Positions 1 through 64,000 are shown, counted from the stretch's first letter. The stretch is 64,000 nt of DNA from Anopheles merus (GCF_017562075.2 NC_054081.1:4064785-4128784), one strand, 5' to 3'. The notes: a model not told the origin generated them from the letters alone. Numbers and translations are program-made.

Positions 1-71
1 AACAAACAAACGACAACCGCAAAGGCAGAAGCAGAATCGCAAAACGATCGATTGCGCAGGGGCACACTTAC
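1..71 (-). other. Start of netrin intron 5 (continues beyond window)
   Basis: The intron begins with GTAAGT at 71-66 on the minus strand. The remaining bases show no exon. The rest of the NTR domain must lie at lower coordinates outside the window. Confidence 0.85.
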
Positions 72-52639
<52,568 letters not shown>

Positions 52640-52767
52640 TTTGAGGATTTAGCACGCTCGGCAAGCACTGGCAAGTTTGGGGCACACTTGGAATGTTACT
52701 CTGGGCTGATCTTGCAGACACTGCACACAAAGCTTTGGCCTCTTGCTGAAGTTCTTCGTATTGGAGT

Positions 52768-52773
52768 TCACAT
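52768..52773 (-). other. Start-stop element (ATGTGA) in netrin leader
   Basis: An ATG immediately followed by TGA lies about 128 nt before the netrin start codon. Such minimal uORFs can stall ribosomes; the effect here is inference and depends on this DNA being transcribed. Confidence 0.35.
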
Positions 52774-52789
52774 CTGACGATTCTGGAGT

Positions 52790-52813
52790 TCAGAAGTTAT
52801 CACTTTCCAACAT
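52790..52813 (-). other. Upstream ORF in netrin leader (7 codons)
   Basis: ATG at 52813-52811 reads seven codons to TGA at 52792-52790. If the transcript starts above 52.82 kb, ribosomes would meet this uORF before the netrin ATG. It is fully separated from the main ORF by about 150 nt, so re-initiation is possible. Confidence 0.4.
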
Positions 52814-52883
52814 GCGCGCCGCTCGATCTGATCTTCGCAAAACTGGCAGATCACACTGGCACAGATCCTTGTTCACTTTAATT

Positions 52884-52884
<1 letters not shown>

Positions 52885-52915
<31 letters not shown>
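52885..52915. repeat. CA/TG microsatellite in netrin leader
   Basis: A 31-bp CA repeat about 250 bp upstream of the ATG. It would read (TG)n in the mRNA if the transcript starts upstream of it. Confidence 0.93.
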
Positions 52916-52917
<2 letters not shown>

Positions 52918-53141
52918 GCACTCGTCTAGAGTTCTTTGTTTCGCTTTCGGTGCGCTGCCTGCACCATCAGAGCTGCACACCAGGATACGCGAGAATGCGT
53001 TCGAATCGCAAACGTCGTCCCTCGGCTGCTGCGGCAGGACAAACACGACAGGACGCTCACAGGCACAAGCGCTCGCAGGCGGCTGCTGGGCGGTTGTCGC
53101 GAACTTCGCACCGATGAAGGAACCGGCTGGCAACTGACTGA

Positions 53142-53950
53142 CTAGGGGGCGCACGTTTCGGCACAGGCACGGGCTCATCTCGGACGGCGCGCGCGAGCAC
53201 TCGGCCCCGGTCTTCCCGGTCTGGTTTTCGGGTGCTCCTGGTTCGGGTGCGTCGCACCAACCAAACCGACGCGAAACAAAAACAAGCCAAGCAAAAAAAA
53301 AGAAGGCAAAATAAAGGACACACTCCAAGTTGAGCCCGAAGGCAATCGAACTTGTTTTGACGTCCTCCTCCCGCTCGGTCCCGTTTCCCGCGTGTCTGCC
53401 AGCCCGCTCGTACGAGGCTGCACGACACCGCACGAAACCGGAACCAAAGCGGCATCCTTTCCTGCTGCCTCTCCACATACACACCTTCCCTAAGCAGCCA
53501 TAACAGCAGCAACAAAACATCTTCGGGAAAAGCCTTCCTAGCGCGGCTGGATGCTGCCATTGACCGCTCCGCATCACGAAGCGCAGCATCTCGGTCGCGT
53601 GAGTGGCCGGATTTTCCCCTATTCCCCGAGTGGGCCCTCGCTTCGGCGTTGGGAAGTGCGCGGGCGCGCATCGGCCACGTGAGTGGCCGTCGCTGTCGTT
53701 CGCGCTGTGCTGTTGCGCTTGCTTTGCGGCCGGAGCGCTGTGGCACACACGCTCGCAGACGGCCAGGCGTCGCCGACGGTCTCGGTCGCTGCTGGGTGGC
53801 AGAGTGCGGCGGAGCCGCTTTTGGAACTGCTCGTGAGCCCATGAGTGCCACGGCACCGCGGACTGCGCTGAGTGTGAGAGCTGACTGTGGGTGTCCGACC
53901 GCTCGAGCGATGCAGTACACTGCTAAGCAATTCTGGTGTGTTTTCGGAAA
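53142..53950. other. GC-rich block upstream of netrin leader
   Basis: Strongly GC-rich DNA that ends abruptly near 53.95 kb, where AT-rich sequence begins. It keeps long frames open by chance (for example 53057-53920 minus, 287 codons, Arg/Ala/Ser-rich, no domain). It is best read as promoter-proximal or 5' non-coding DNA. Confidence 0.45.
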
Positions 53951-54268
53951 AACTGATTTTGGTTGTATTTTTGGAAGGAGATTTTTGTTGTTGTGTTTGT
54001 TTACATGGTTGATTAAAACACACTACGCAATAAGAGAGTCCATGTTAGATATGATAATTTTTTTCTTCAAAGTAATATTTATTGCTCGAAAGTGGTTCAT
54101 GCGTTTATTGGTTTTCTTTTATTGTGTTCTTTACTCATTAAATCATTTTTATTAGACTAGTTTGATGAGTGCATCTGAATGGCATCTTAGTTTTCATTTT
54201 GTATCATTTTTTTATCATAAGCAAGACTATTCTTAAAATTTATTATGCCTTATCCACGATTTAATGTA

Positions 54269-55179
54269 GGGGAAGCCAGGTAAAGACGGACACTGCGGGT
54301 AAGATGGACACTTCTAATAAATGCATAAGAAGGTTAATTATTCACTTTTGAATAAAATTAAATAATTAAATAATTGAACAATAATTAATTGAATAATTAA
54401 ACTTTTATTGTTTATATTTTCGGAAGTTTTATTACATCGCATGAATTGTAGAGATTTTTTTTAATAAGCTATAATTGAACACCGGTCAAAATAGCAGTCA
54501 TACGTTATGCTATTACTCGCTCGACGCTGGCGAGGCAGTTCCCGAAACCCTATATCTTGCCACGACTTGGACAACTTTAATCAACAAAAAACGGAAGCAC
54601 TGATATGAAATCGTTAAGGAATAGATGAGAGATTGCAGTTCAATCTTCAATTCAAGCTTCACCTATATTAACAAGTCCCTCAAACATGCTTTAGTCGCGG
54701 ACTTCTGGCGGAGTAATTTCCTAAAAGGAAGTTCTAGACTGTCGTTCTGTAAGTTGGTGCAACGTCAGCTGTTAGTGCCCGATATTTCAAAAATGCTTTA
54801 AATTCTGCATTATTCGAGGTGTTACAAATGGCGCTTACAATTTATAAACGAACGGCTGAATGTACCGTCGTTGCTATTGATCAAGAATTGCTTTATGTGC
54901 GTACCAGAACGAGGAAATCAATTGGACATGTTACCACAGAATTACCCTCTTAAATTTCCAACGTTTTCTACAGGTGTCCATCTTACCCTTCATGATGTCC
55001 ATCGTTCCCATAACAGGTCTGACCCGATCATTTCAAAACTTCACAGAAAAACATGTTTTTATTTCATGCAAAAAACATAAAAATCGATAGAAACTTCAAA
55101 TTTTCAACATTTTTGCTGATAACATATTCCTAGATTTTTAACATTTTCCTTAAGATGTCCGTCTTTACCTACCTTCCCC
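54269..55179. mobile_element. 911-bp non-autonomous DNA transposon (TIR element, TA target duplication)
   Basis: The ends are inverted copies matching at 22 of the first 24 bases, beginning GGGGAAG. The element is flanked on both sides by TA (54267-54268 and 55180-55181), the hallmark of Tc1/mariner/pogo-type insertion. A subterminal 15-mer, GGGTAAGATGGACAC at 54297-54311, has a perfect inverted copy at 54974-54988 and resembles the terminal motif, suggesting repeated transposase-binding sites. The interior is AT-rich with no transposase-like frame (longest about 69 codons), so it is non-autonomous. Confidence 0.88.
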
Positions 55180-55181
55180 TA

Positions 55182-56850
55182 ATTTCATCAATATTTTATA
55201 TTGCATCGATATTACTGTCAATTTACCAATGTGTGCTTAAGTTTGTATAATTATAATTGTATAGCAATAACGTCATAATCAAGCATCAAACTTCATGAAA
55301 GCTTCAATGTACTTTATTATCTACATTTTTATGAATTTTTAACAATTAAGTGCAAAAAAGTACAAAAATTCCTTAGACAATGGCATCGGTGGCACGGTTT
55401 TCTATCTGAGCTTTCAATTTCTAGGCTTCGCCGATGACATTTACATCTGGATATGTTTGCTTCTAAATAAAAACAAATTTAATAAAAGGTACATTGATAC
55501 TGAGTATTGAATAAAAAAAAATCAAAAAGAATAATCAATAGCACACCTCGGCCTGCTCACAAGGCTCCTCGTTCCCATAATAGTGGTGTACGAGATATTG
55601 AGCACACATTTGAGCACAAATGTAAGCTGTACCTAATTTGTACAATAGCATGTCCTGTAATTTCCACAAGATATTACCACAGATTAAAGCTGCAGCACAT
55701 TATTAACGTGCAGCACAATAAATTCGGTATGTTTTCATTGCTATAATCACTGCACGGAATGTACGGAACCGTAACAGTAAAGCTTTCATTACGCTACTGC
55801 CTTACCTTATGCTTGCAAAAACGTGGACAGATTACCCCCGGCTCCCAGTAGAGATGGACAAAAATGCACCTGTGCAGCAGGAATAAGTACGGGCTTACGC
55901 ACGTATGCCCACGACGAGGTGCTGCGATTGGTACTGGCAGCTCACCTCCCCCTCTCAACCCAAAAAAAAAAAAAGAACGATGCGCGGATTCGTTCCAACC
56001 TGTCTTAATCCGTTCAGCGTAGCAACGCGCGGACGAATAACACTAACAGCAGCGCTAGCAACTATTGTTACTGTTGGGCCAATTAATTCCACCCGGATCG
56101 GTTTTCCGGCGTACGTTTCGGGCGGTTGCGTTGCGAATCGGAATATACGTTTTTACATGACACCTTGTTGTGTGTGTGTGTGTGTGTTTTGTTGTTGTTT
56201 GTTGTTGTCTAATGTGTGTTGTTCCGCCCCGAGAGCCCCGTTTGCTGTGTTATCTGTGGGTGAGTGTTTTAAGCAGTCGCGCTTTGTGAGGCTACGCCGG
56301 TGCTGGCGAGAGATTAACGTGAGAGTTTCCATTTTCTATTTGTTTGGTTATGTTTTTCACGCTTATTTACGGGAAAAGAAGGTAAGGGGAACATAGAGAA
56401 CAGGAACTACTGTTGCTTTGTGCGGTCCACACTTTGTGCTGCTGAGTGGTGTCTTAATATTGTTTCTTTTTTTTTATGCACCATGTGTTACGGAAGGGTT
56501 TTATTGAAAAATGTACACCGTTTTCGAACCCAAATAAGCAATGTTAAGCTGCTTTTGAACAATGTTCAACTAAAAGTAAAATTTAGACGCCTAACTGAAA
56601 TACTGATGCCTTTCTGAACATTGTTCAATCCCAACGAAACATTTGCTTTCTCCAATTTTAACGTTGATTTATATGACCCGGGTTCGCTTCTGATATGATC
56701 ATTTTGTAGCAATTAAATTTTGTATATTTTATGTTATTTTTGTTATTTTATTCGATTTTGTACTAATTTAACGGTCAATTATAAGTCTTGGAATAAATCA
56801 TTGAAAAATAAATTAAAACTATTTTTGTAAATAAAGTCACATCAAAGAAT
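55182..56850. other. AT-rich upstream flank without recognisable genes
   Basis: Between the TIR element and the minisatellite. It holds a short TG repeat (56168-56187) and two 13-bp palindromes, TGAACAATGTTCA and TGAACATTGTTCA, about 60 bp apart (around 56555 and 56614). The frame 55905-56396 (163 codons) is not recognisable. Confidence 0.4.
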
Positions 56851-56852
56851 TC

Positions 56853-57083
56853 GCGACCAAGAATTTTGCGACCAGTATTGTTTGCGACCAAGATTTTTGC
56901 GACCAGTATTGTTTGCGACCAAGATTTTTGCGACCATGAATTTTGTGACCAAGATTGTTAGTGACCAAGAATTTTGCGACCAAGATTGTTTGCGACCAAG
57001 ATTGTTTGCGACCAAGAATTTTGCGACCAAGATTTTTGCGACCAAGAATTTGGCGGCCAAGAATTTTGCGACCAGGATTTTTT
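56853..57083 (+). repeat. 15/16-bp minisatellite, 15 units
   Basis: Fifteen tandem units of GCGACCAAGAATTTT or close variants fill 231 bp. Nine are 15 bp and six are 16 bp. The most frequent variants are AAGAATTTT, AAGATTTTT and AAGATTGTTT after GCGACC, and two adjacent pairs are identical, showing local unit duplication. Frames are open on both strands because the unit lacks stops, giving pentapeptide-like translations that I consider accidental. Confidence 0.95.
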
Positions 57084-57262
57084 ACTTCTAACTTTATTCG
57101 TTTTCTTTATGGAGCTTAGCCTTATTTTTAGGTGTCCATATTTATTTGTTGTGAAATCCAAATCGCCAAATCAAAAATTTATAAACCTTTAGGGATTCCT
57201 GAATCACAACAAGAAGAAAAAGCTCTATCAATCTCATGAATGTTAATGAATCTTTTGTGATT

Positions 57263-57450
57263 CTTTTTTTTTGTTCTATTTAGCGTAACGTCCTACGTGG
57301 ACATGCCGACCAATACAAGCTTTCGAAACTTATTTAGTACCACGCAGCCGGATAATTATCTTTACTGCTTACTACCGAGGAACGGTCCATTCTAGACTTG
57401 AACCTCACGTTGCCAGGGCATGTTGATTAGTCGTACGTGTTGATGACTGT
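57263..57450 (-). mobile_element. tRNA-derived SINE (SINE200-like), copy 2
   Basis: On the minus strand this reads a good Pol III B box (GGTTCAAGTCT), a body collinear with the copy near 49.1 kb, then TACGCTAAATAGAAC and an A-rich tail (57263-57273). It interrupts a GAATC-rich degenerate repeat present on both sides (57185-57262 and 57480-57665). An A box is not clear, so the 5' end is uncertain. Confidence 0.72.
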
Positions 57451-57479
57451 TACAAGGGAGTATTCCAAATTCAATAATT

Positions 57480-57665
57480 TAAAAATCATAAATCTCTAAT
57501 GATTCATTAAATTTCATAGATCCATGAATCCATCCACGAATCTTCAGTAAATTCATGAATCTTTAGAGATTCATTCATCTTCATGGCTTATTGTAGATTC
57601 ATTTTTTTTATCTTTGGAGATTCAATTCGCTCGTCGCTTAATGTTCATTAGAATGAATCTCTACG
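57480..57665. repeat. Degenerate GAATC/GATTC-rich repeat
   Basis: At least eight GAATC or GATTC motifs occur in about 185 bp in texts such as TCATGAATC and GAGATTCATT; similar text lies on the far side of the SINE. A weakly tandem, partly palindromic low-order repeat. Confidence 0.55.
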
Positions 57666-59147
57666 AGAGGGGTTGGAAATACAACATTATTTCATTCCTT
57701 TGTATTTCTTAGAACAAATCGGGCCAGTTACCCTGTACTTCAGTCCTTCAAGTAATAACTGTTTCCTGGTAAGTTGAGCAGATTCTCGTCCTGTTGAGTT
57801 GATTGCGTTCAAGAATTTAGATACAATTCAAAATTTCGCTTAAATTAAATCTCATAACTGTGATGGTGTTTATTAGTTTTCAAAGTTTGAGCAGAAAAAT
57901 CCATGTAACCCAAGCCGAACTAAACGCACCACGGTTGGTGAGTGCTACTGGACCTTACGCTCACGGCCTAGCCTCAACCACCGGAAATGCGAGTATTCGA
58001 TATTTATACCTCGCTTGCTGTCCCCAGCACACACCACCCCTTTTCCAGTCCAGCGAGGTACATCCATTTTCCAGTCCAGTCGTTTGATTTCAAGCCGCTC
58101 GCAACACCATTACCGCCCCAAAGTATCTCATCTGCAAACGCAACCGAAATGGCGGACGGCTGTTGCTGCCTTTAATTACAAATTTTTATTGCGTACCGGG
58201 GTGACCCACTCCCAGGGGGCGGGCAGTGGTGGGTGCGATACTTTTGCGCACTTTCCTCGGCCCCATTTGGAAACCCCTCGGCTTTTTGGTGGAAACTCGG
58301 TCTGTTGATGGTAGCGCCAGGTTAATTGAATTTTATCGATTCCAACGAAAAAGTAAGTCCAGTACCACGAACTGCCCTTTCACGGTGTTTGTTTGCGCTT
58401 GGGAGGGGGCGTAAAAGATTCACTTTCGATTGAAGTTTGCTTTTTATTCTCTCTCCCGCCACGGATGCAATTGCTAAAACAGCGAGCGGATGTTAAGAAT
58501 GGTTTTATGGAAGGCGTGCAGACCGAGAGCCAGACCAGCCCGATGCTTAGCGATTATGATTTCCTGCTGTTGGTACACAGCCCTGCTAGAGTGGAGTTGG
58601 ATGTAAACATCGGGCAGGAATTTTGCATCCCATCGCGGCCGGAACACTTCAAGCCGCGAACAGCGCATCACCCACACGTTGCAAAAGCGTCCCGTCATGC
58701 CGGAGATGATCTTTGACACCTTCGATTAGGTGTGAATAGAGGCTGATAAGTGTCGCGCTGCTATATCCCGCGATTGCCAAGTCAAGCCAAGTCCGTCCGC
58801 CCGTCAGACGGCGAACGGGGTCGTCCAAAGTGCACGGGTGAAGACGGCCGTCCTCTTGAGACGCTCCAATCGGCGGATGCAGCTTCCACGGCACGGGCAA
58901 CGCTTCGCACAAACGTTAGACGTTATAATTGCTTCAGCTCGCGTAGAATCGGTGGAGAGGAAGTTGTCTAGCCGCCCCGACACAAAGGCACAATCAATCG
59001 GCCCTCGTTTCGCGGCACCTTTTCGCAGCAGGCTCTCGCATCTCGCGTGCTGGGAAAGCCTACGAACCGTCATCCAGCCGGTGTTTGCAATGACAGCCAC
59101 CACCGCCAGCACCAACACCCAGAGCACATTGATTGATATCTGTACGG

Positions 59148-59150
<3 letters not shown>

Positions 59151-59188
<38 letters not shown>
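59151..59188. repeat. GT microsatellite (38 bp)
   Basis: Uninterrupted GT repeat in the upstream flank. Confidence 0.93.
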
Positions 59189-59189
<1 letters not shown>

Positions 59190-60735
59190 GGTGAAGTAAA
59201 ATGTAAATATTTATTGTTACCTACGGGTAGGCCCGCGCGATCTGCAGTAATGATGGTGTACTGGTGTTCGCGACCGTTCGCAAGGAGGCAGGGTAATGAA
59301 GATGACGATAATGACAGAGTGTTGAGTGAAGTCGTCTCTGCCGTCTCGCACTCCGGTTCGCAAATATATGCAAAGCAAAGCGGTGGTAGAATTTCTCATG
59401 CCAGCAGCGGGGTGACAAAACCATTATGCTCCAGATTGTCTGTGCCACGGTGGAGCGATCTGGTGCCTCGGACGGGGGTGTACCGTGTGCTCTTTCGCTG
59501 TCCAACAGCTCAATCATAAATCTCATGCCACAGTGACGTGCCATTCTCTGGTTCTTTTTCTTCCCCAACATTTTGCCAACCTTTCGTGGCATTCCAGCGT
59601 GCACGAATAAAGGTTCAATTACACCAGGAATTGGGACCCGTCGGTGGTAGTGACAACTTGAGATATCGAGACAAAATCGTTTCTGCAGGAGGTTGAGGTT
59701 CTTTGTACGCACAAGGCCCAACAGCGGTGCACTCCGTTTGGATGCGGCCCGGTTTTCTCACACAGTAGCTCGCAGGCGCAGCGAAACAGGTTGCACAGTT
59801 GCACTACCAATCAAGCGTAATGTAATGATGATTATCGTAATTTCCTAATGATGATTGTAGGTTTATTGTCCGGCATCGGTGTGCTAAATGGCAGGCCGCC
59901 GTGATGGTCAACCAGGCCAGTGCTAGAAACGAGACCACCAAGATATTGAAGAACCTGCGATCTATTACTATTTGCAGCAATACTAGGATGTAGAGAGATT
60001 CTTATGGCCGATATCCCAACACTACATATATTCGTTGTCGCTAAATTTTGTTGGTAAGTCGCAATCTTCACCCGCAACGTTCGCAACCCGTCCAAAGCTC
60101 CAATGGGATCTTTTATGGTTCGGGTCTATTGTCATGTACGAAAACTCTATTCCAACTAATGATGATCTGTAGCTAACCAATATGATGAAAGCAGAAAATC
60201 AGTGGAAATACTTTGTTAATTTATACCGATGTTAATTTAAGCCCTTCGCCCCTGTATCACAATTAGAACCCCTGTTGATTCATATCTAAAAAATAGGTCC
60301 TCTGAAGATCAAAATGTATACACTTTGTCGAACACTGTATCCACTGTATCGGAGCTATCCGACGCGCTTACAAAGACCAACAGGAACAAAACGCCGCACT
60401 AGGTCACTCATCTGCGCCGCAGCGTCACATTCACACCTGCACACAATCAATAATTTCGCCTCCAGGTAAACGGCCGAACAATTAGCAAATGCCATCGAAG
60501 CGCTGCCATCTTCTCGCTCACTCCTCTTACACCCGCCACATGTCACCATTCGAGTCGCCTGCTCTTTCCTTCCTGTAAGGTGCCGCCGGTGCTGCTCGAT
60601 ACTGCTTGTGTGCGAACAGTAATCCATTTTTCCCCTTCGCTAACGCATCTGCCAGATTGGATCCTAATCCACCGGGCTGGAGGACTATGGAGAGGTTCTG
60701 GAAATAATCGAAATTACAGCCCATACAGGCTCAGG

Positions 60736-60766
<31 letters not shown>

Positions 60767-62975
60767 AGCAACACCTTCTTGCAGGATATGAACGCTGGAA
60801 AGGTGATGAATTTTACAGTGCGCACCTTACTGTGAGACAGTAAGCACCGAGCCAATCGCTTCCCAAACTCTCCGGACTCCACGGGAGGGTATGGGGATAG
60901 GGTGGATGGATATGCTGGAAGTAATTACAGCTATCGTTACTATATTTAATTAAATTATGAATAATTTATATTGGTTTTGGTACGGCAGCTTTCTCCTTGA
61001 AAGGCAGAGGCAGTTTGCTGCGGTGACCCTACGTACTCATTCCACGGTGAACGAACCACACATTTCAGATTCTGCACATTAGTCGGAAATAACTGAAACC
61101 CACTCTGTCACACACACACACGCCAATGACTACACTCAATTTGGCACACCTTGGGCGGGACGAGCGGAGGGTGTCTAACTTTAATTCCCTAAATACGGAA
61201 CTTCGTAGCCCATCAGCTTTACCCTTCATTTTCAACAGCAGCTTCCATGGTGTAGTCAGCATTTGCTGGAAGGCAGCAAGCCGGAACACCTGTCACGGGC
61301 CCGAAAAACGCTTGTCATTTGTGTGACGTTTACCTAACCACAGGCGCAGAGTACGCGCTGCTAACGGAAAGCCCCTGTCCACTATGCCGAAAGTGTGTTA
61401 GTAGGTGTTGAAAACTAGCCCCGTGCCCGCACTGTCACCGAGATTGCGGGCGAGCCTTTCGCCCAAGCAAGACATCAAACCCGATCCGCTGGAGTTGCCG
61501 GCTGAAACATAACTTTCTGAGGCAAAGTTTTGGGTCTCAAAACTTTGCGTTCCCCGTTCTAAATCTCCATCAAGCGGGCAGGATCAATTGGTTAAGAATC
61601 TAATGGAACGGTTTTACTCCCCCCAATGGCTCCCCAAAGGTGTGTGTGTGTGTATGTTACAGAACAGTAGGCAAAAAAGTGGCAAAACAGCAAGAACTCG
61701 ATGCTACAGCTGAACCGTAGCGAATGAAAGAGGAGAAAAAAAACATAACCTTTCTCCCCCATCTCCACCTCATATGAGGACGCGGCTTGCACAGACAACG
61801 CAACAACAACAACACAAAACCACACCCCGTGCACATACACACACACTCCCCGGGCGAACGTGACTAAGCGCTCGCGCGAGCGTACCTTTTGTTGAAGAAT
61901 TCTTTAAAAAACTTCATAAAATATGCACCGGTTGCCTCCTTCCGGACGTGTTGCTTCAACCTCCGTTGCCTGATGGTTTGCGTTGTGTCCTCTACCTCGC
62001 CAGCAAACCCTCCTGCCAGCATCCTTCGGGGCGTACGTAACCGCCATCGGCGAGAACATGGGACAGAGTGTATTCCCCGAATGGGGCTGAACGGATTTTT
62101 TCAAATCAAAAACTTGCAACGAGCGTAGATCGTAGGGGAAGAGTTGTCTTAGAGATGGCTCGACCGGGAAGAGACACTGTATCAACCAGAATAAAGTTAG
62201 ACAGGTAGGCCCATTTTCCGGCTTGACGACGCTTCGGAGTTGGAGTGTAGACGGCTTGGAGTGGCTGGGATGGCCTTAAGCTGTACGCACACATCCTTGG
62301 CAGGCATTGCGTACTTGCGTTTGTTGTTTCGCGTGTCCTCCTACTACACCTCGAAAGGTTGTGCCCTTCGTTTGCCTTCCAAATGCCCAATGGAAGTCGC
62401 CAGCTCGTCGCGCGGTGACTCCCGCTTGCCTGCTGCCCGAGCAGTTGCACGACAAAAGCCGATGACAATCATGGAACATATTTTTCATATTTTCTTCACG
62501 CCTGCCCATCAGCCCCGTAGCCCCGTCGCCAAAAGCAGCTGGCCGGTACCGGTTTATGCTTGTAATTTTCAATTGCTACATTCAACCTCGGGACTCTCCT
62601 GCTCGCTTTCTCCCTTTCTCTCTTTGCCTATCTCTCTCACACTCTGTCTCTGTAGCTTCAGAATTCCGGCAGCACCGAACGCCGCCGGAGACCCGGAGGC
62701 CCCGGTTGTGTCGGTTTCAGTTCTTCCATTCTGCCATCGTTGGGCGAGTTTGCAGATTTCAAACCGATCGGTTTCGATTCCCCTTTTTGTAAATCGTTTT
62801 GCCGACTTCTTCTCTGCCTTGCCCGTTCTCTGCCCCGCATAATATTTATCGTACGTATATGTGTATCGCGTACAATGGCGAAAAACGGTGGGCAGCGAAA
62901 TAGCGGCATCCTGAAAGCGGTGGCAGCCAGCCCCAAGCGGACTGTCCCGAACAGAACGAACACAGCGAAAAAAAA

Positions 62976-62992
62976 GGGGGGTGGGGGGGGGG
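62976..62992 (+). other. G-run cluster
   Basis: Six G, one T, then ten G, next to an A run. Quadruplex potential is moderate. Confidence 0.6.
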
Positions 62993-64000
62993 ACGACGAC
63001 ATCGTACTTAATTCATCGATTCCAATCGGCAGATGTAGCCTAAAGGAGGTCTCGAGGCGGGCGGGTGGGCTTTATACATATACATGCGGCAGTAAGGTCT
63101 CCGCCACAATCCGCATTCCGTCCTCCAGGTCCGCCATGCGCCGGTGGTCAACGACAGTCGCAGCAGCGTACGGGTTTGGGATCACTTAATCCTCTCCTGG
63201 CACCATTCCCGGTGCCTGGTGATCTCGAGCGGCGAGCGACACCGGAGAGCGACAGACATCCGAAGGAAGCCACCGGCCATTTTATTGCCTATTGTCAATA
63301 TTGGCCGCTTTGGTGCGGGTGGTTCGACCGAACAATTAAGCTCTCTTTCAAGGGGACTTCGGGCTGAAAAGTATGTCCTCTCCTCCACCCGTTCAAACGT
63401 GCTGGGGGAACTATCCACTCCAATAAAATCTAATGGGTTGGTTCATTTTTTTTTGAGGTTATGAGTAAGTAGTGCACTGTTGCTGTCCCCGACGGGTTGT
63501 TGGGGGATTGAACGCCGTTGTCTGCACACGGATATACGGTTAGGAAGATTCGATGGACTAGTTTTGCATCTCAAGTAGCGTTTGAGGTTTTATCGTGCCT
63601 CAAACGATGTTGCTGTGGATATGTCACTTAGGAACTATTGGAAGTTGTCTGTGTGTCTTTTATGGTCTAATAACAGCAATAATACTGCTTCGCTAAGTCT
63701 GATTGGGGTCATCTACGTTCAAAGTCCTACAAAGTTCTGTAAAAAACTCACTCAAACTGAAGCCACAAAGTCGTAAAGTGTACCGTATTCGTATATGTTT
63801 GTGGAGCAACTCCTTAAGCCATAATAACGTTTGCAATCAATTTCTATCACACATTCTCATGAAATGTTGTCTCAGGCCTTCCCAGGTCTTCTCTTTGATA
63901 GCCTTATTTGAAGTAATCCGAACACACTATCTAATTTTGCAACAGTTTTTACATGTATATGGTTGTGTTCAAAAGTTATGAACGATGGAATTGCAGTGAG

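Larger units (their letters stand above)
52640..53141 (-). promoter_or_regulatory. Netrin 5' leader with candidate initiator (TCAGTCAGTT)
   Basis: Directly upstream of the netrin ATG is a leader-like stretch. On the minus strand 53141-53132 reads TCAGTCAGTT, two overlapping matches to the insect initiator consensus (TCAGTY). With the A at 53139 as +1, positions +28 to +32 read GGTGC, four of five matches to the downstream promoter element. No clear TATA box is seen at the expected distance. A TG microsatellite (52885-52915) and two minimal upstream ORFs lie between this point and the ATG. The start site is inferred, not observed; a spliced or more distal 5' exon is equally possible. Confidence 0.3.
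57860..64000. other. Upstream flank, no supportable gene
   Basis: GC-balanced DNA with TG/CA microsatellites (59151-59188, 60736-60761), a G-run cluster (62976-62992) and an AT-richer end (63430-64000). Open frames up to 200 codons on both strands (for example 62240-62842 plus) are low-complexity or lack domain signatures. Untranslated exons of netrin or of a neighbouring gene cannot be excluded. Confidence 0.4.

Noticed and set aside
53057..53920. 287-codon minus-strand frame upstream of netrin
   Set aside because: Arg/Ala/Ser-rich, no domain or start context, and present because the DNA is GC-rich; it overlaps the likely promoter and leader.

Overview
The window is eukaryotic, from an insect, most likely an anopheline mosquito. 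The gene-bearing DNA is GC-rich, introns are long with GT-AG borders, dinucleotide microsatellites are very common, and two copies of a tRNA-derived SINE resemble the SINE200 family that I associate with Anopheles. The species cannot be read from the sequence.

I can support one protein-coding gene, a netrin on the minus strand, which runs off the low-coordinate end. Five coding exons are visible: 51361-52639 (signal peptide, laminin N-terminal domain, first laminin-type EGF repeat), 23107-23295 (second EGF repeat), 6852-7001 (third EGF repeat), 6631-6765 (linker) and 72-137 (start of the C-terminal netrin/NTR domain). Every junction is GT-AG and phase 1. Together the exons give 606 codons plus one base. 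The rest of the NTR domain, the stop codon and the 3' UTR lie to the left of the window. The introns are about 28.1 kb, 16.1 kb, 86 bp and 6.5 kb, so nearly all of positions 138-51360 is intron.

From 52640 upward lie the leader (two tiny upstream ORFs, a TG microsatellite, a candidate initiator near 53.14 kb), a GC-rich promoter-proximal block to about 53.95 kb, and an AT-rich, repeat-rich flank from about 54.0 to 57.9 kb. That flank holds a 911-bp TA-flanked inverted-terminal-repeat element, a 15/16-bp minisatellite, GAATC-rich degenerate repeats and one SINE. From 57.9 to 64 kb I see no supportable gene.

The introns hold a 221-bp near-palindrome (50001-50221), a second SINE copy, degenerate tandem arrays of about 80 bp (17.4-17.7 kb) and 95 bp (12.36-12.66 kb), several G-run clusters with quadruplex potential, and many microsatellites. 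Splicing features stand out. A 61-nt unbroken polypyrimidine tract precedes the 66-nt exon 5, and a 114-nt AG-free zone precedes exon 2. I found no convincing second gene, tRNA, rRNA or CRISPR array, and no clearly novel system; the best leads are the hairpin, the inverted-repeat element and the splice-site architecture.
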